A stretch of 43,256 bases of DNA from Thermoplasmata archaeon. Its GTDB lineage: Archaea; Thermoplasmatota; Thermoplasmata; Halarchaeoplasmatales; Halarchaeoplasmataceae. Below, in pieces: positions 25,018 through 34,090 of the stretch. The DNA lies in contig PWKY01000046.1 in NCBI GenBank assembly GCA_003560595.1, positions 1 to 43,256 of the forward strand, given 5' to 3'. Numbering within the stretch: the first letter of the stretch is position 1; each line of letters starts with the position of its first letter. Below the pieces are notes generated by a model. That model made no database searches, was not told where the DNA came from, and saw nothing but the letters and a program-made list of their open reading frames with translations. The translations under genes and the position numbers were made by a program.

Positions 25018-26898
25018 ATGTTGGTTTCTGTGGATGTTGGCGGTACTTTTACCGATATGATAATCGTAGATGAGGGGTTAAAGCATTTTAAGATCCCATC
25101 AACACCGAAGGATCCAGCCAAGGCAGTCATACAAGGATTTCCCGAAGACTGTGATGAATTCATCCATGGAACAACTGTAGCTACAAATGCCTTTTTGGAG
25201 AGAAAGGGAGCACCAACGGCGTTTATAACCAACGATGGCTTCGAAGACATACTGTTCATCGGTCGTCAGGTGAGACCGAAACTTTACGACCTTCATATAG
25301 AAATAAAACCCCTACCTCTTTCATCGGAGGACTGTCATGGTATCGTGGGTAGGGTTGATGCTGACGGGACTATTCTCCATGATATAGATAGGGAAGATCT
25401 AGAGCGTTTAGCGATCTCACTGAAGCAAAAGGACCGTTCTGCAGCAGTGTGTCTTCTGCATTCTTACAAAAATAACGTACATGAAGAAGAAATCAAAGGT
25501 ATATTGAACGAAGCAGGAGTCACCTGTTCTTTATCTAATCGAGTATCGAATGAATTCAGAGAGTACGAAAGGGGGGTAACGACTCTACTCGACGCTTACC
25601 TCGGCCCGGTAGTAAAAAAGTATTTTAAAAAGATAGAAGAAGGAACCGGTGTTGAGCCTTTGGTGATGAAATCCAGCGGCGGTTTACAGCCTGCGTCGGA
25701 AATCAACCCTATAGATACTTTTTACTCCGGACCAGCAGGAGGTGTAGCAGGGGGAAAGTATATCTCCGGTTTACTCGGGATCGATGACCTGATCACCTTC
25801 GATATGGGAGGTACCAGTGCGGATATGGCCACTATCGTCGATGGTGACATGGCTTGGAAGGATCAAGGCACCATAGGCGGCTTTCCAGTCCAGTCAAAGA
25901 TGGTTGACATAGAGACAGTTGGAGCGGGAGGTGGAAGCATCGCTTGGATGGACGACGGCGGTGTACTCAGAATAGGGCCAAAGAGTGCAGGTGCTCATCC
26001 AGGGCCCGCCTGCTATGGACTTGGGGGAACTGAACCCACGGTCACTGATGCCCTTCTTTTGGCGGGATATATAGACAAAGACTATTTTCTTGGTGGTGAG
26101 ATAGAACTCCACGTGGATAGGGCTGAAACCGCTATCGATGGATTATCTGATCAAATGGGTTTATCCATGGATGAACTGATAATCGGTATCATCATGATCG
26201 CAAATTCCAAGATGTCCCGCTGTATGAAGGAGATCACGGTGAAAAGAGGTTTATCGCCAAGCGAATTCAGCATACTCGCCTTTGGAGGTGCAGGCCCACT
26301 ACATGCATCTTACCTGGCCCAAGAATTGGGTATAGATAGAGTGATCGTACCTCCGGCGCCAGGAGTCTTTTCAGCCCTCGGCATGCTAACAGGTGATCTA
26401 CGTACTGAAAGGTCAAGAACCCTACTGCTACCGTTGAACGGTAAAAAGGAAATAAACCATATTATAAACGAACTGCTCGTTAAAGAGAAGGGTGAACAAG
26501 AGGTTTATCTAGGTTTGCGATACAAAGGACAGAGTCATCATTTGAACGTTATTTTAGAGGGTGAAATGGCGGAAAGATTTCACCTAGAGCACAAAAAACT
26601 CTACGGTTATGCAGATCATGAAGCAGAGATCGAAATAGTGAATGTAAGGGTAGAACATGTTAAAAAGAGAAACTTCATCGGACTTCCAGAGACTACTCGG
26701 TCCGGTGATCATCCATCATCAAGAACTTGCCTCTTCCCAGGTGGCAAACAAAAGTGTAAGGTATTCTACAGAAAATATCTACAAAATGGAGATGACGGCC
26801 CTGCAGTGATAGAGGACTCAAATTCAACGATCTTAGTGCCACCTGATTGGGCCTTTAAAGTTACACATAAGGGTATAATAGAGGTGGTTCGAAGATGA
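25018..26898 (+). CDS. hyuA: Hydantoinase/oxoprolinase family subunit A
   Basis: 626 residues. ASKHA-type ATPase: LVSVDVGGTFTDMIIVDEG (phosphate 1), FIHGTTVATNAFLERKG, VMKSSGGLQP, YSGPAGGVAGG, FDMGGTSADMATI and VGAGGGSIAW (phosphate 2/adenosine). This family (N-methylhydantoinase A, 5-oxoprolinase, acetone/acetophenone carboxylases) uses ATP to open or carboxylate a substrate. The actual substrate cannot be read from the sequence. Overlaps hyuB by ATGA. Confidence 0.88.
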   Translation: MLVSVDVGGTFTDMIIVDEGLKHFKIPSTPKDPAKAVIQGFPEDCDEFIHGTTVATNAFLERKGAPTAFITNDGFEDILFIGRQVRPKLYDLHIEIKPLPLSSEDCHGIVGRVDADGTILHDIDREDLERLAISLKQKDRSAAVCLLHSYKNNVHEEEIKGILNEAGVTCSLSNRVSNEFREYERGVTTLLDAYLGPVVKKYFKKIEEGTGVEPLVMKSSGGLQPASEINPIDTFYSGPAGGVAGGKYISGLLGIDDLITFDMGGTSADMATIVDGDMAWKDQGTIGGFPVQSKMVDIETVGAGGGSIAWMDDGGVLRIGPKSAGAHPGPACYGLGGTEPTVTDALLLAGYIDKDYFLGGEIELHVDRAETAIDGLSDQMGLSMDELIIGIIMIANSKMSRCMKEITVKRGLSPSEFSILAFGGAGPLHASYLAQELGIDRVIVPPAPGVFSALGMLTGDLRTERSRTLLLPLNGKKEINHIINELLVKEKGEQEVYLGLRYKGQSHHLNVILEGEMAERFHLEHKKLYGYADHEAEIEIVNVRVEHVKKRNFIGLPETTRSGDHPSSRTCLFPGGKQKCKVFYRKYLQNGDDGPAVIEDSNSTILVPPDWAFKVTHKGIIEVVRR

Positions 26899-28424
26899 AT
26901 CCGGTGGTTTTCGAAGTACTTCGTCACTCGGTGGAAGGTATCCCCGAACGTATGGGGGCGGCTCTTCAAAGAAGTGCCTTTTCTGCTAACATAAAAGAAA
27001 GGAAGGACGAATCATGTGCTTTATTCAGCGCAGGCTGTGAGATGGTGGCTCAAGCCGAACACATACCGGTGCATTTAGGTGCCATGCCAAGTGCTTTAGA
27101 TGCGATAATATCCTCCTGCCAGCTATCACCAGGGGATCAGGTTATGATGAACGACCCCTACAAGGGAGGAACTCACCTACCGGATATAACCGTGGCTAAG
27201 CCGGTATTCTTTGATGAAGACCTATTAGGATATGTTGTGAACAGGGCGCATCATGCAGACATAGGAGGGTCTACACCCGGATCCATGCCAGGAGACAGTT
27301 TTCGGTTGGAAGAAGAGGGGATAGTGATTTCCCCGACCCATATAATCAAGAACGGCGAATTCTGCGAAGAAACTTTCGACCTGCTTTCCAGTGCTAGGAA
27401 TACAAAGGAAAGGAAGGGAGACCTCCGGGCACAGATCGGAGCTAACGAGCTCGGGGCACGTGAGTTATCGGAAGTGATCGATAAGTTCGGACTCCACGAG
27501 TACCTGGATTTCATCGATTCTTCATTGATCTATTCGGAAGAGAGAACAAGGAACACCATCGATAGAATAGAAGACGGTACCTACAGCGCCGTATCATTCA
27601 TGGAATGGGATGAAGAAGTAAAACTTTGCCTAAGAACGACTGTAAAAGATGATACAATATACTTTGACTTCGACGGTACCTCAGAGCAGGTAGAAGGAAA
27701 TATAAATGCACCTCTACCGGTGACTCTTTCTGCTGTTTACTATGTAGTTAGGTGTCTCATACCTGAAGATATACCTATGAATCAAGGAGTTTACCAACCG
27801 ATAAAGGTTTCAGCTCCTGAAGGTACACTTCTCAATCCTGAGTATCCCGCTGCGGTTTCTGCAGGTAATGTGGAAACTTCTCAAAGGGTGGTAGAGCTTA
27901 TCTTAGATGCTTTGAGGGCAGCGTTACCTGAAAAATTACCTGCACAAAGCCAGGGTACCATGAACAATCTGATCATCGGGAACGAGAGATTTACCTATTA
28001 CGAGACCATCGGTGGAGGATCGGGAGCTTCCTCCTTGGGTGATGGAGCAAGTGGAGTCCATGTTCACATGACAAATACTTTGAACACCCCGATCGAATCC
28101 ATCGAGCACGAATATCCTCTTAGGGTCAACTGTTACAAACTGAGAAAAAATTCTGGGGGCGGCGGTTTATTTAAAGGCGGAGACGGTATAGTAAGGGAGA
28201 TAGAAGTATTGGAAGATGCACATTTATCGATTCAGTCTGAACGAAGGATTGAAGGGCCAAGAGGGTTCAATGGGGGTGGTGATGGTACAGCGGGTAGCAA
28301 CCTACTTTTTATAGACTCAAAAGAGACTGATTTAGGGGGACATGTAAGCATGGATATCAAAAGAGGATGGCGAGTACGTATAGAAACTCCGGGTGGAGGG
28401 GGATGGGGTTCTGTAGAGATTTGA
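26895..28424 (+). CDS. hyuB: Hydantoinase/oxoprolinase family subunit B
   Basis: 509 residues. MNPVVFEVLRHSVEGIPERM, AFSANIKERKDESCALF, DPYKGGTHLPDITVAKPVF, NRAHHADIGGSTPGSMPGDS and the C-terminal HVHMTNTLNTPIESIEHEYP and RIETPGGGGWG are family-typical. It pairs with HyuA to form the complete enzyme. The two start/stop overlap, so translation is coupled. No transporter or racemase gene is beside them to indicate the substrate. Confidence 0.88.
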   Translation: MNPVVFEVLRHSVEGIPERMGAALQRSAFSANIKERKDESCALFSAGCEMVAQAEHIPVHLGAMPSALDAIISSCQLSPGDQVMMNDPYKGGTHLPDITVAKPVFFDEDLLGYVVNRAHHADIGGSTPGSMPGDSFRLEEEGIVISPTHIIKNGEFCEETFDLLSSARNTKERKGDLRAQIGANELGARELSEVIDKFGLHEYLDFIDSSLIYSEERTRNTIDRIEDGTYSAVSFMEWDEEVKLCLRTTVKDDTIYFDFDGTSEQVEGNINAPLPVTLSAVYYVVRCLIPEDIPMNQGVYQPIKVSAPEGTLLNPEYPAAVSAGNVETSQRVVELILDALRAALPEKLPAQSQGTMNNLIIGNERFTYYETIGGGSGASSLGDGASGVHVHMTNTLNTPIESIEHEYPLRVNCYKLRKNSGGGGLFKGGDGIVREIEVLEDAHLSIQSERRIEGPRGFNGGGDGTAGSNLLFIDSKETDLGGHVSMDIKRGWRVRIETPGGGGWGSVEI

Positions 28425-28542
28425 TGTTGACTATTAGAAACATTTAAGAAACACTTCTTTTTTATGAGTTTGCCGCAGGATTTAACATGCGGTAGATGCA
28501 TAAAATAACGCATCGCTCAAGATCACACAGGAGTGATATAAT

Positions 28543-29724
28543 ATGAAAGAGAAGACAGAATTCCTTAAAAGGGAATACGAACAGATGAAGAAGGATGGAT
28601 TGACATGGACTATACGGGGACTCGAAGGGCCATCCAAAGCACATGTTATGGTTGATGGTAAAGAGTGTATCATGCTGGCCTCTAACAATTACTTAGATCT
28701 GGCAAATCATCCTAAACTGAGAGAGGCAACTATTGAAGCTGTCAAAAAGTACGGTGCAGGCGCCGGTTCCGATTGGTCCATAGCCGGAACCATGGACATC
28801 CATCAGGAACTCTGGGACAAGATAGCCGAGTTTAAAGGTGCTGAAGCTGGGATGACATATCAGACCGGGTTTGCAGTTAACGCCGGTTTGATTCCACAGT
28901 TGGTCGGTAAGGAGGATGTGTTGATCTCCGACGAACTTAATCACGGGAGCATCATCGATGGTGTGAGACTATCTAAAGCAGATAAGATGATATATTCTCA
29001 CTCCGACATGGGTGAACTTGAAAAGTGCTTGAAAGCCGCAGATGAAAAGGACTACAGACGAGCTATCGTGATCACAGACGGTGTATTCAGCATGGACGGC
29101 GATATTGCGAAGATGGATGAGATAGTGGAACTTGCGGAAGAATACGGTGCGATGACCTATGTTGACGATGCTCACGGTGAAGGTGTTCTTGGTGACGGTC
29201 ACGGCATAGCCCATGAGTTCAATCTAGGTGAAAGGATCGATTTCGAGATGGGAACGTTCTCCAAAGCATTGGGTGGTTTTGGAGGTATGCTAGCAGGAAG
29301 CGAGTGGCTGATCAAGTATGCATACAATACTTCTCGTTCATGGCTTCTGAGTGCAGCCTTTCCACCACATGTAGCAGCCACCAATATCGCGGCCCTTGAA
29401 CTTGTAGACGAAGAGAACCATCGTGTCAAACATCTATGGGAACTTACTGACTATTTCAAAAAGGAGATCGAAAGTCTTGGTTACGACACCGGCATGAGCG
29501 AGACACCGATAATACCGGCTATGATAGGTGACAGCAAGAAAGCTCAGGAGTTAGCTAACAGATTGTACGATGAAGGTATCTTTGGCCTTGCGATAGTATT
29601 CCCGATGGTGGCTAGGGGTAAGGCACGTATTAGGAATCAGATGAACGCAGGCATGACCAAGGATGATCTAGACTTTATACTGAACGCCTACGAGAAACTG
29701 GGCAACGAACTAGATCTGATCTAA
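28543..29724 (+). CDS. kbl: Glycine C-acetyltransferase-like alpha-oxoamine synthase
   Basis: 393 residues, PLP-dependent. MLASNNYLDLANHPKL, SDELNHGSIIDGVRLSKA, YVDDAHGEGVLGDGHGI and the PLP-lysine motif GTFSKALGGFGGMLAG place it in the Kbl/BioF/serine palmitoyltransferase family. Best guess is 2-amino-3-ketobutyrate CoA ligase (threonine catabolism to glycine and acetyl-CoA), but no threonine dehydrogenase is adjacent and BioF-type activity is possible. GGAGTGAT lies upstream of the ATG. The 118-bp leader holds two small hairpins. Confidence 0.82.
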   Translation: MKEKTEFLKREYEQMKKDGLTWTIRGLEGPSKAHVMVDGKECIMLASNNYLDLANHPKLREATIEAVKKYGAGAGSDWSIAGTMDIHQELWDKIAEFKGAEAGMTYQTGFAVNAGLIPQLVGKEDVLISDELNHGSIIDGVRLSKADKMIYSHSDMGELEKCLKAADEKDYRRAIVITDGVFSMDGDIAKMDEIVELAEEYGAMTYVDDAHGEGVLGDGHGIAHEFNLGERIDFEMGTFSKALGGFGGMLAGSEWLIKYAYNTSRSWLLSAAFPPHVAATNIAALELVDEENHRVKHLWELTDYFKKEIESLGYDTGMSETPIIPAMIGDSKKAQELANRLYDEGIFGLAIVFPMVARGKARIRNQMNAGMTKDDLDFILNAYEKLGNELDLI

Positions 29725-29740
29725 ACACCCTTTCCCAACC

Positions 29741-29764
29741 CCTTTCTTTTTATTTAAAAAAAGG
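29741..29764. terminator. Bidirectional A/T hairpin between convergent genes
   Basis: CCTTT at the left end pairs with AAAGG at the right; with one mismatch the stem extends to eight pairs around a TTATTT loop. T-tracts occur on both strands, so it could end both the kbl transcript and the Cys-rich gene transcript. Confidence 0.45.
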
Positions 29765-29778
29765 TTTTGAAGGATCGT

Positions 29779-29937
29779 TTATTTGATTTTTTTCATAGGT
29801 AAGCCGCAGCACAAAGGCGTTGTTTTCGGCTCTTCTTCAAATTCTACGACAGAATCACATTCACAATCCTCTTCCGAACAGGCACATTTGTACTTGACGG
29901 GTTTTCCGGCATTTTCACATCCGCATGATTTACACAT
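29779..29937 (-). CDS. 52-residue cysteine-rich metal-binding microprotein
   Basis: Begins MCKSCGCENAG and KYKCACSEEDCECDS, has an acidic middle, and ends PLCCGLPMKKIK. Nine cysteines in 52 residues. The CCGxPM ending is the pattern of desulforedoxin/desulfoferrodoxin-type iron sites, and the CxxCxC and CxC groups resemble zinc- or iron-binding clusters. GGTGAT lies six bases before the ATG and a TATA-like AAATATAG near 29968. Likely a metal-storage or redox protein; it sits at the end of a redox operon. Confidence 0.72.
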   Translation of the reverse strand: MCKSCGCENAGKPVKYKCACSEEDCECDSVVEFEEEPKTTPLCCGLPMKKIK

Positions 29938-29978
29938 TCATATCACCTGATGATAAAACGAGTTCACTATATTTAATC

Positions 29979-30848
29979 CTATCGTGATTTTTTCCTAGCG
30001 ATTATACCGATCGAATCGGACTCCTTTTGGTAGGGTGTTCCGACAAAGTTTTGGTAGAAGTCTTCCACGATGAAGCCGTGTTTTTTAAGCAGGTTAGTGA
30101 TTTTTCTCAGAGTAAAAAATCTGTGCCATACTCGATATAGTGTTGCTTCTCCAAACTCATCCAATATGATATATTGATCCAGCTTCACCTGTTCCTCGGG
30201 ATAGTAGTACCGCTGCACCAACTCCATATAATCCTGAGGATGCCAGAACCCACCTGTTGAAGTAGACCAACTAGTGGTTTCTATACCCGCTTCATCATGG
30301 CGGGGTGTGAGAACGTCGAATACAAAATATCCTCCTTTTTTTAACAGCGAATTTAATTTATCCAACAATCTCTTTCTTTCAATATCCGAGAGTACGTCGA
30401 AATCGTAGTAGATCATCAAAGCTGCGTCGAATTTTTCATCAAAATCCAGCGATAAGTAATCGCCCAATACATAGTTGATAGCCCCCTCATTTTTGGACCT
30501 GGCGTATTCGATAGATCTTTGTGAAAAATCTACCCCGGTCATATCCACTCCGTGGCGTACCAGCTCTTCACAGTAAAGACCGGGACCGCATCCCAGGTCG
30601 ATCACTTTCGAACCGATCAAATCAAGGCGAGATACCAACCATTCACATGAATTTGCGATCCTTTCGTGCTTGCGGCTTGCCATATCGCTGTCTGCATCCA
30701 GGTGTGCCTCTAGCATACCTTTAGAGATATGATCGTCGGTCCAAATCGGTCTATCCCCCTCTTCGAATATAGGAGGCTTTTTACTCAACTCATTTAGACT
30801 GATTATATCGAGTTTTCCATCTTGGATAAGATTCAACACATCACCCAA
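29979..30848 (-). CDS. Class I SAM-dependent methyltransferase linked to thiol-redox genes
   Basis: About 289 residues. SKVIDLGCGPGLYCEELVRHG (motif I), MTGVDFSQRSIEYAR (motif II), FDAALMIYYDFDVLS (motif IV). The N-terminal extension WTDDHISKGMLEAHLDADSD is unusual and probably defines the subfamily. Overlaps the ferredoxin-thioredoxin reductase gene by 8 bp, so it is translated with it. Start is uncertain: TTG 30848, GTG 30839 and TTG 30836 are all in frame, with no ATG nearby. Substrate unknown. Confidence 0.75.
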   Translation of the reverse strand: MGDVLNLIQDGKLDIISLNELSKKPPIFEEGDRPIWTDDHISKGMLEAHLDADSDMASRKHERIANSCEWLVSRLDLIGSKVIDLGCGPGLYCEELVRHGVDMTGVDFSQRSIEYARSKNEGAINYVLGDYLSLDFDEKFDAALMIYYDFDVLSDIERKRLLDKLNSLLKKGGYFVFDVLTPRHDEAGIETTSWSTSTGGFWHPQDYMELVQRYYYPEEQVKLDQYIILDEFGEATLYRVWHRFFTLRKITNLLKKHGFIVEDFYQNFVGTPYQKESDSIGIIARKKSR

Positions 30849-31338
30849 ATTCGAACTTCTCGAATCTTTCCGCTTTAGCCTTACAGATAGGGCATATCGG
30901 GGGTGGAAGTTCTCTTGCAGCCAGGTAACCGCACACTTTGCAGCGCCAAACAGGTATGTCTTCGGACGTAGTGGATTCTAGTTCCGATTTATCTGCATCT
31001 ATACCCGCCTCTACTATCTCGGGAGGTCTTCTTTCTGGTATAGGCTCTAGCTTATCCGTGTCATCTTTTATCTCTTCAGATACGAAGAGTCCGCAGTAGC
31101 ACATACCGTACTCTTCAACATCTGCGTCTCTGTACTCGCAGGGACAGATGATGTCCGAGTCGTACACTTTTTTACCGGAGGACTGCCTACAGGGACATGA
31201 AGGATATCCATATCTGCCTTCGTTTTCTACCAACCCCTGTATTAGGTCATACAGGAGGTCTTCATCAGGACAGAGGTAATATCCATTCTTTTCAGCATCA
31301 TCTTCGACATAATCGAACATCTCTTCTTCAGTCCTCAT
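30841..31338 (-). CDS. Ferredoxin-thioredoxin reductase catalytic subunit fused to rubredoxin domain
   Basis: 165 residues. N-terminal FTR catalytic domain: CPDEDLLYDLIQGLVENEG, GYPSCPCRQ, ICPCEYRDADVEEYGMCYC, holding the [4Fe-4S] ligands and the redox-active cysteine pair. After a charged linker comes a rubredoxin-like domain, WRCKVCGYLA...PPICPICKA. The FTR domain passes electrons from ferredoxin to a disulfide, and the rubredoxin domain could act as an alternative donor or acceptor. The ATG overlaps the glutaredoxin stop by 11 bp, so glutaredoxin is the likely partner. Confidence 0.88.
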   Translation of the reverse strand: MRTEEEMFDYVEDDAEKNGYYLCPDEDLLYDLIQGLVENEGRYGYPSCPCRQSSGKKVYDSDIICPCEYRDADVEEYGMCYCGLFVSEEIKDDTDKLEPIPERRPPEIVEAGIDADKSELESTTSEDIPVWRCKVCGYLAARELPPPICPICKAKAERFEKFEFG

Positions 31339-31624
31339 GGCACAGCACTTCCTTTATTCGATCCTTTTTGAAACCGACTATCACTTCATCCCCCTCATCG
31401 ATAACCAGGGTTGGAAAGCTCAGGGCTGGATTGAATGTCTTTACCTCCTCTTTCATTTCTTTTTTCTCTTCCTCTGAAAGAAGGTCAAAATCGATACACA
31501 AGTATTCAATATCTAGGTCTTTCAAAAAACTCTTGGTTTTCTTACACCAGCCACAAGTACTCAATGCAAAAAGTTTTACGTCTCTTTCTTTGATCTTTCC
31601 ATCTATCTTTCTTACGGCGTCCAT
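31328..31624 (-). CDS. Glutaredoxin-like protein
   Basis: 98 residues. Active site CGWC in LFALSTCGWCKKTKSFL, cis-proline region SFPTLVIDEGDEVIVGF. Size and motif fit the NrdH/glutaredoxin group. Overlap with the FTR-rubredoxin gene suggests that it is reduced by that protein using ferredoxin electrons instead of NADPH. Confidence 0.85.
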   Translation of the reverse strand: MDAVRKIDGKIKERDVKLFALSTCGWCKKTKSFLKDLDIEYLCIDFDLLSEEEKKEMKEEVKTFNPALSFPTLVIDEGDEVIVGFKKDRIKEVLCHED

Positions 31625-31661
31625 GTTGATACATATATGAGATACGATAAGAATTTTAGGG

Positions 31662-32933
31662 TCAATATTCCAGGTATGTTTCTTTTTCCCACTTAGTTAT
31701 AACCCTATTGAAATCCAGTATCTCCTTTTTCTTTTCCGCCATATAGTATGGATAACTTTCGCTTAGAGTACCTCTGATGAAAGGATCTTTTTCAAGGCAA
31801 TCAAGTGCTTCGTGAAGATCACTTGGCAAGGTTTCTATACCTAGCTCCTCGATCTCTTCGTTACTCAAAGCAAAAAGATCCTGTCGCACTTCGTTACCGG
31901 GATCAATCCCTTTTTTTATACCTTCCATGCCCGCCGATATGAGGGAGTTAAGCATCAGGTAGATATTCACGGATGCATCACCTGCTCGGTACTCGATCCG
32001 CCCTTTCTTTTCCTCTTTATTTCCATATGCTGGGATCCTTACCAGAACGCTGCGATTTTCACCGCCCCAACATATGTAAACCGGAGCCTCGTATCCCGGT
32101 ACCAGTCGTTTGTAAGAATTGATAGTGGGACAGCATATTGCGGAGAGTGCTTTGGCGTGTTCAAGCAATCCGCCGACAAATCCTTTAGCCTGGTCGTTCA
32201 ACTCACCTGGTGTGAATAGGGGCTTTCCATCCTTTAGGAGAGATATGTGTACGTGCATGCCGTTTCCAGCATCTCCCTCTACTGGTTTAGGCATGAATGT
32301 TGCCACCATACCGTTCTCACGTGAAACTTTTTTGATTATCTCTTTTATAAATATAAAGTCATCAGCGGCTTTCAATGTGTTGTAGGGCAGTGGTTCGATT
32401 TCATACTGACCCATACCTGCTTCGTGATGTATCTTTTCTATGGGGATATCGTATCCTTTGACGGCAGTTGTTATCTTACTGATAACATCACTGTATTCGG
32501 ACCGTCCATCGATATATCTACCCGTGTCTATGGGTTCCAGTGTTTTTTCATCCAATAGGTGAAATTCATACTCAGGTTTTACCCTCACCGAGATCCCTTT
32601 TTCCGCCAGATCCCTTAGAGTTTTTTTCAGAAGGTGTCTTGGATCCCCCTTGAAATGTTCTCCGTCGGGCCAGTACAGTTCACACAGGAACACGGCTATC
32701 TTTTCACCACCATATTCCATGACTTTGTAGGCATGGGGGTCCGGTACGGCCACCATGTCGCTCTGAGCCACATCGGCAAAACCCACGTTCGAAGAATCGA
32801 AACTAATACCGTCTTCGATGATTATGGGGAATATATCTGGAGGTATCCTTATCTCTCTAACACGCCCGCGCAGATCCAGGAACTTGAGTGCGATCGAGTC
32901 GATGTCTTCGGGTAGATGCAATTCTTTTTCCAT
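31662..32933 (-). CDS. glnA: Glutamine synthetase, type I
   Basis: 423 residues. The metal and substrate motifs are present: KPEYEFHLLD, HHEAGMGQYEIEPLP, GNGMHVHISL, NSYKRLVPGYEAPVYICWG and KGRIEYRAGDASVNIYL. I see no adenylylation-site Tyr context near the C-terminus, so it looks like the non-adenylylated (alpha-type) form. It is a little shorter than the common ~440-470 residues. A TATA-like ATTAATATATG about 34 nt upstream (32962-32972) suggests its own promoter. Confidence 0.9.
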   Translation of the reverse strand: MEKELHLPEDIDSIALKFLDLRGRVREIRIPPDIFPIIIEDGISFDSSNVGFADVAQSDMVAVPDPHAYKVMEYGGEKIAVFLCELYWPDGEHFKGDPRHLLKKTLRDLAEKGISVRVKPEYEFHLLDEKTLEPIDTGRYIDGRSEYSDVISKITTAVKGYDIPIEKIHHEAGMGQYEIEPLPYNTLKAADDFIFIKEIIKKVSRENGMVATFMPKPVEGDAGNGMHVHISLLKDGKPLFTPGELNDQAKGFVGGLLEHAKALSAICCPTINSYKRLVPGYEAPVYICWGGENRSVLVRIPAYGNKEEKKGRIEYRAGDASVNIYLMLNSLISAGMEGIKKGIDPGNEVRQDLFALSNEEIEELGIETLPSDLHEALDCLEKDPFIRGTLSESYPYYMAEKKKEILDFNRVITKWEKETYLEY

Positions 32934-32970
32934 TCTAACACCGGTTGAACATTAGATGGACATATATTAA

Positions 32971-34062
32971 TCATGCCCTCATTTCTGAAGGGAACGCTTC
33001 GTATATCTCATGTGCTACTTCTTCCATATCCTCAGGGCTCATACCTTTATGTGTTAATTCAGATGTACCGAAACGTGCACTGACGTCTATAAATATACCC
33101 TCTTTTTCTAGCTGTTTACAAAGATAAACGCCTTTATCCACTGGAATATCAAAATAAAGTTGATGTGACCGTGTGTAATTTCGTTCAGCGAATCGCATCG
33201 GCACACCGAGATCGTCCAAAGCCTTGCCCAATGCTTGCGAATTAGCGACTACCCTTGCTCCGTAATCTTGATCGTCCAGCATCTCTTCGATAGCCGCACC
33301 TAAAGCGGCTATGCGGTTGGGGTGAGGATTATCCACCAAACCTATGCCGGTGGTTTCATCCACATCTAGATATTCACTCATCCTTTCAGCATGTTCGTGT
33401 GAATCCGTGAGTATGATACCTCCTTGAGGCCCGTAAAATGATTTATGAGTGCTGCCTATCATAACTTCCGCTCCCTCCTTTAGGGGTTTTTGAAAACTGC
33501 CACAGGCCAATAATCCGAGCACGTGAGAACCATCGTACACCGTTACTCCTCCTTGATCTAAAGAGGATATCTCTTTTACAGGATGCGGGAATGGAATATA
33601 TGATGAACCGAGGATAGTTAGTGGTATCTTCTGTTTGAACAATTCTTCGGACTTGGATACGTCTATGTCGAACGTTCCAGCTTTATTAGGTAGAGATATC
33701 CTTTTTCTTTCAAACTTTTCAAGTCCAAGCGGATATCCTCCGGCGTTAAAAGGCAGTATAGCAACGTTATCATCTGTTCGGGTGAAGGTAAACAGTACGG
33801 TCAGATCACATATATTTCCGGCCAGTGGTGTTACCAATGCATGCTTAACACCGAACAGTTCCTGGGCTAGCTCCTCAACCGTTTCGATCATCTCCTGTGA
33901 ATACTTTGTGCCTCCGTAGTAATTTGAGTGATAACGACCGGCTAGGTCCGAGGCAAGAGCGTCTCTAACATTTTGTGAAAGAATATTCTCAGATGCTACC
34001 AGGTTTAAACCTTCCTTTCTCAGTAATTCATGTTTTTTAATCAGATCATGGATCCGGGACAT
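32971..34062 (-). CDS. SHMT-like PLP enzyme, short form
   Basis: 363 residues versus about 420 for usual serine hydroxymethyltransferase. LNLVASENILSQNVRDAL, YHSNYYGGTKYSQEMIE, VYDGSHVLGLLACG and PLP-lysine motif GSTHKSFYGPQGGIILT resemble GlyA, where the lysine motif is usually NTHKTLRGPRGG. The changes and the missing ~55 residues leave true SHMT activity open. Lies 28 bp after the ketopantoate reductase-like gene, on the same strand. Confidence 0.75.
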   Translation of the reverse strand: MSRIHDLIKKHELLRKEGLNLVASENILSQNVRDALASDLAGRYHSNYYGGTKYSQEMIETVEELAQELFGVKHALVTPLAGNICDLTVLFTFTRTDDNVAILPFNAGGYPLGLEKFERKRISLPNKAGTFDIDVSKSEELFKQKIPLTILGSSYIPFPHPVKEISSLDQGGVTVYDGSHVLGLLACGSFQKPLKEGAEVMIGSTHKSFYGPQGGIILTDSHEHAERMSEYLDVDETTGIGLVDNPHPNRIAALGAAIEEMLDDQDYGARVVANSQALGKALDDLGVPMRFAERNYTRSHQLYFDIPVDKGVYLCKQLEKEGIFIDVSARFGTSELTHKGMSPEDMEEVAHEIYEAFPSEMRA

Positions 34063-34090
34063 GAAAATCCAAAAAGGATGCTCCCTTAAA

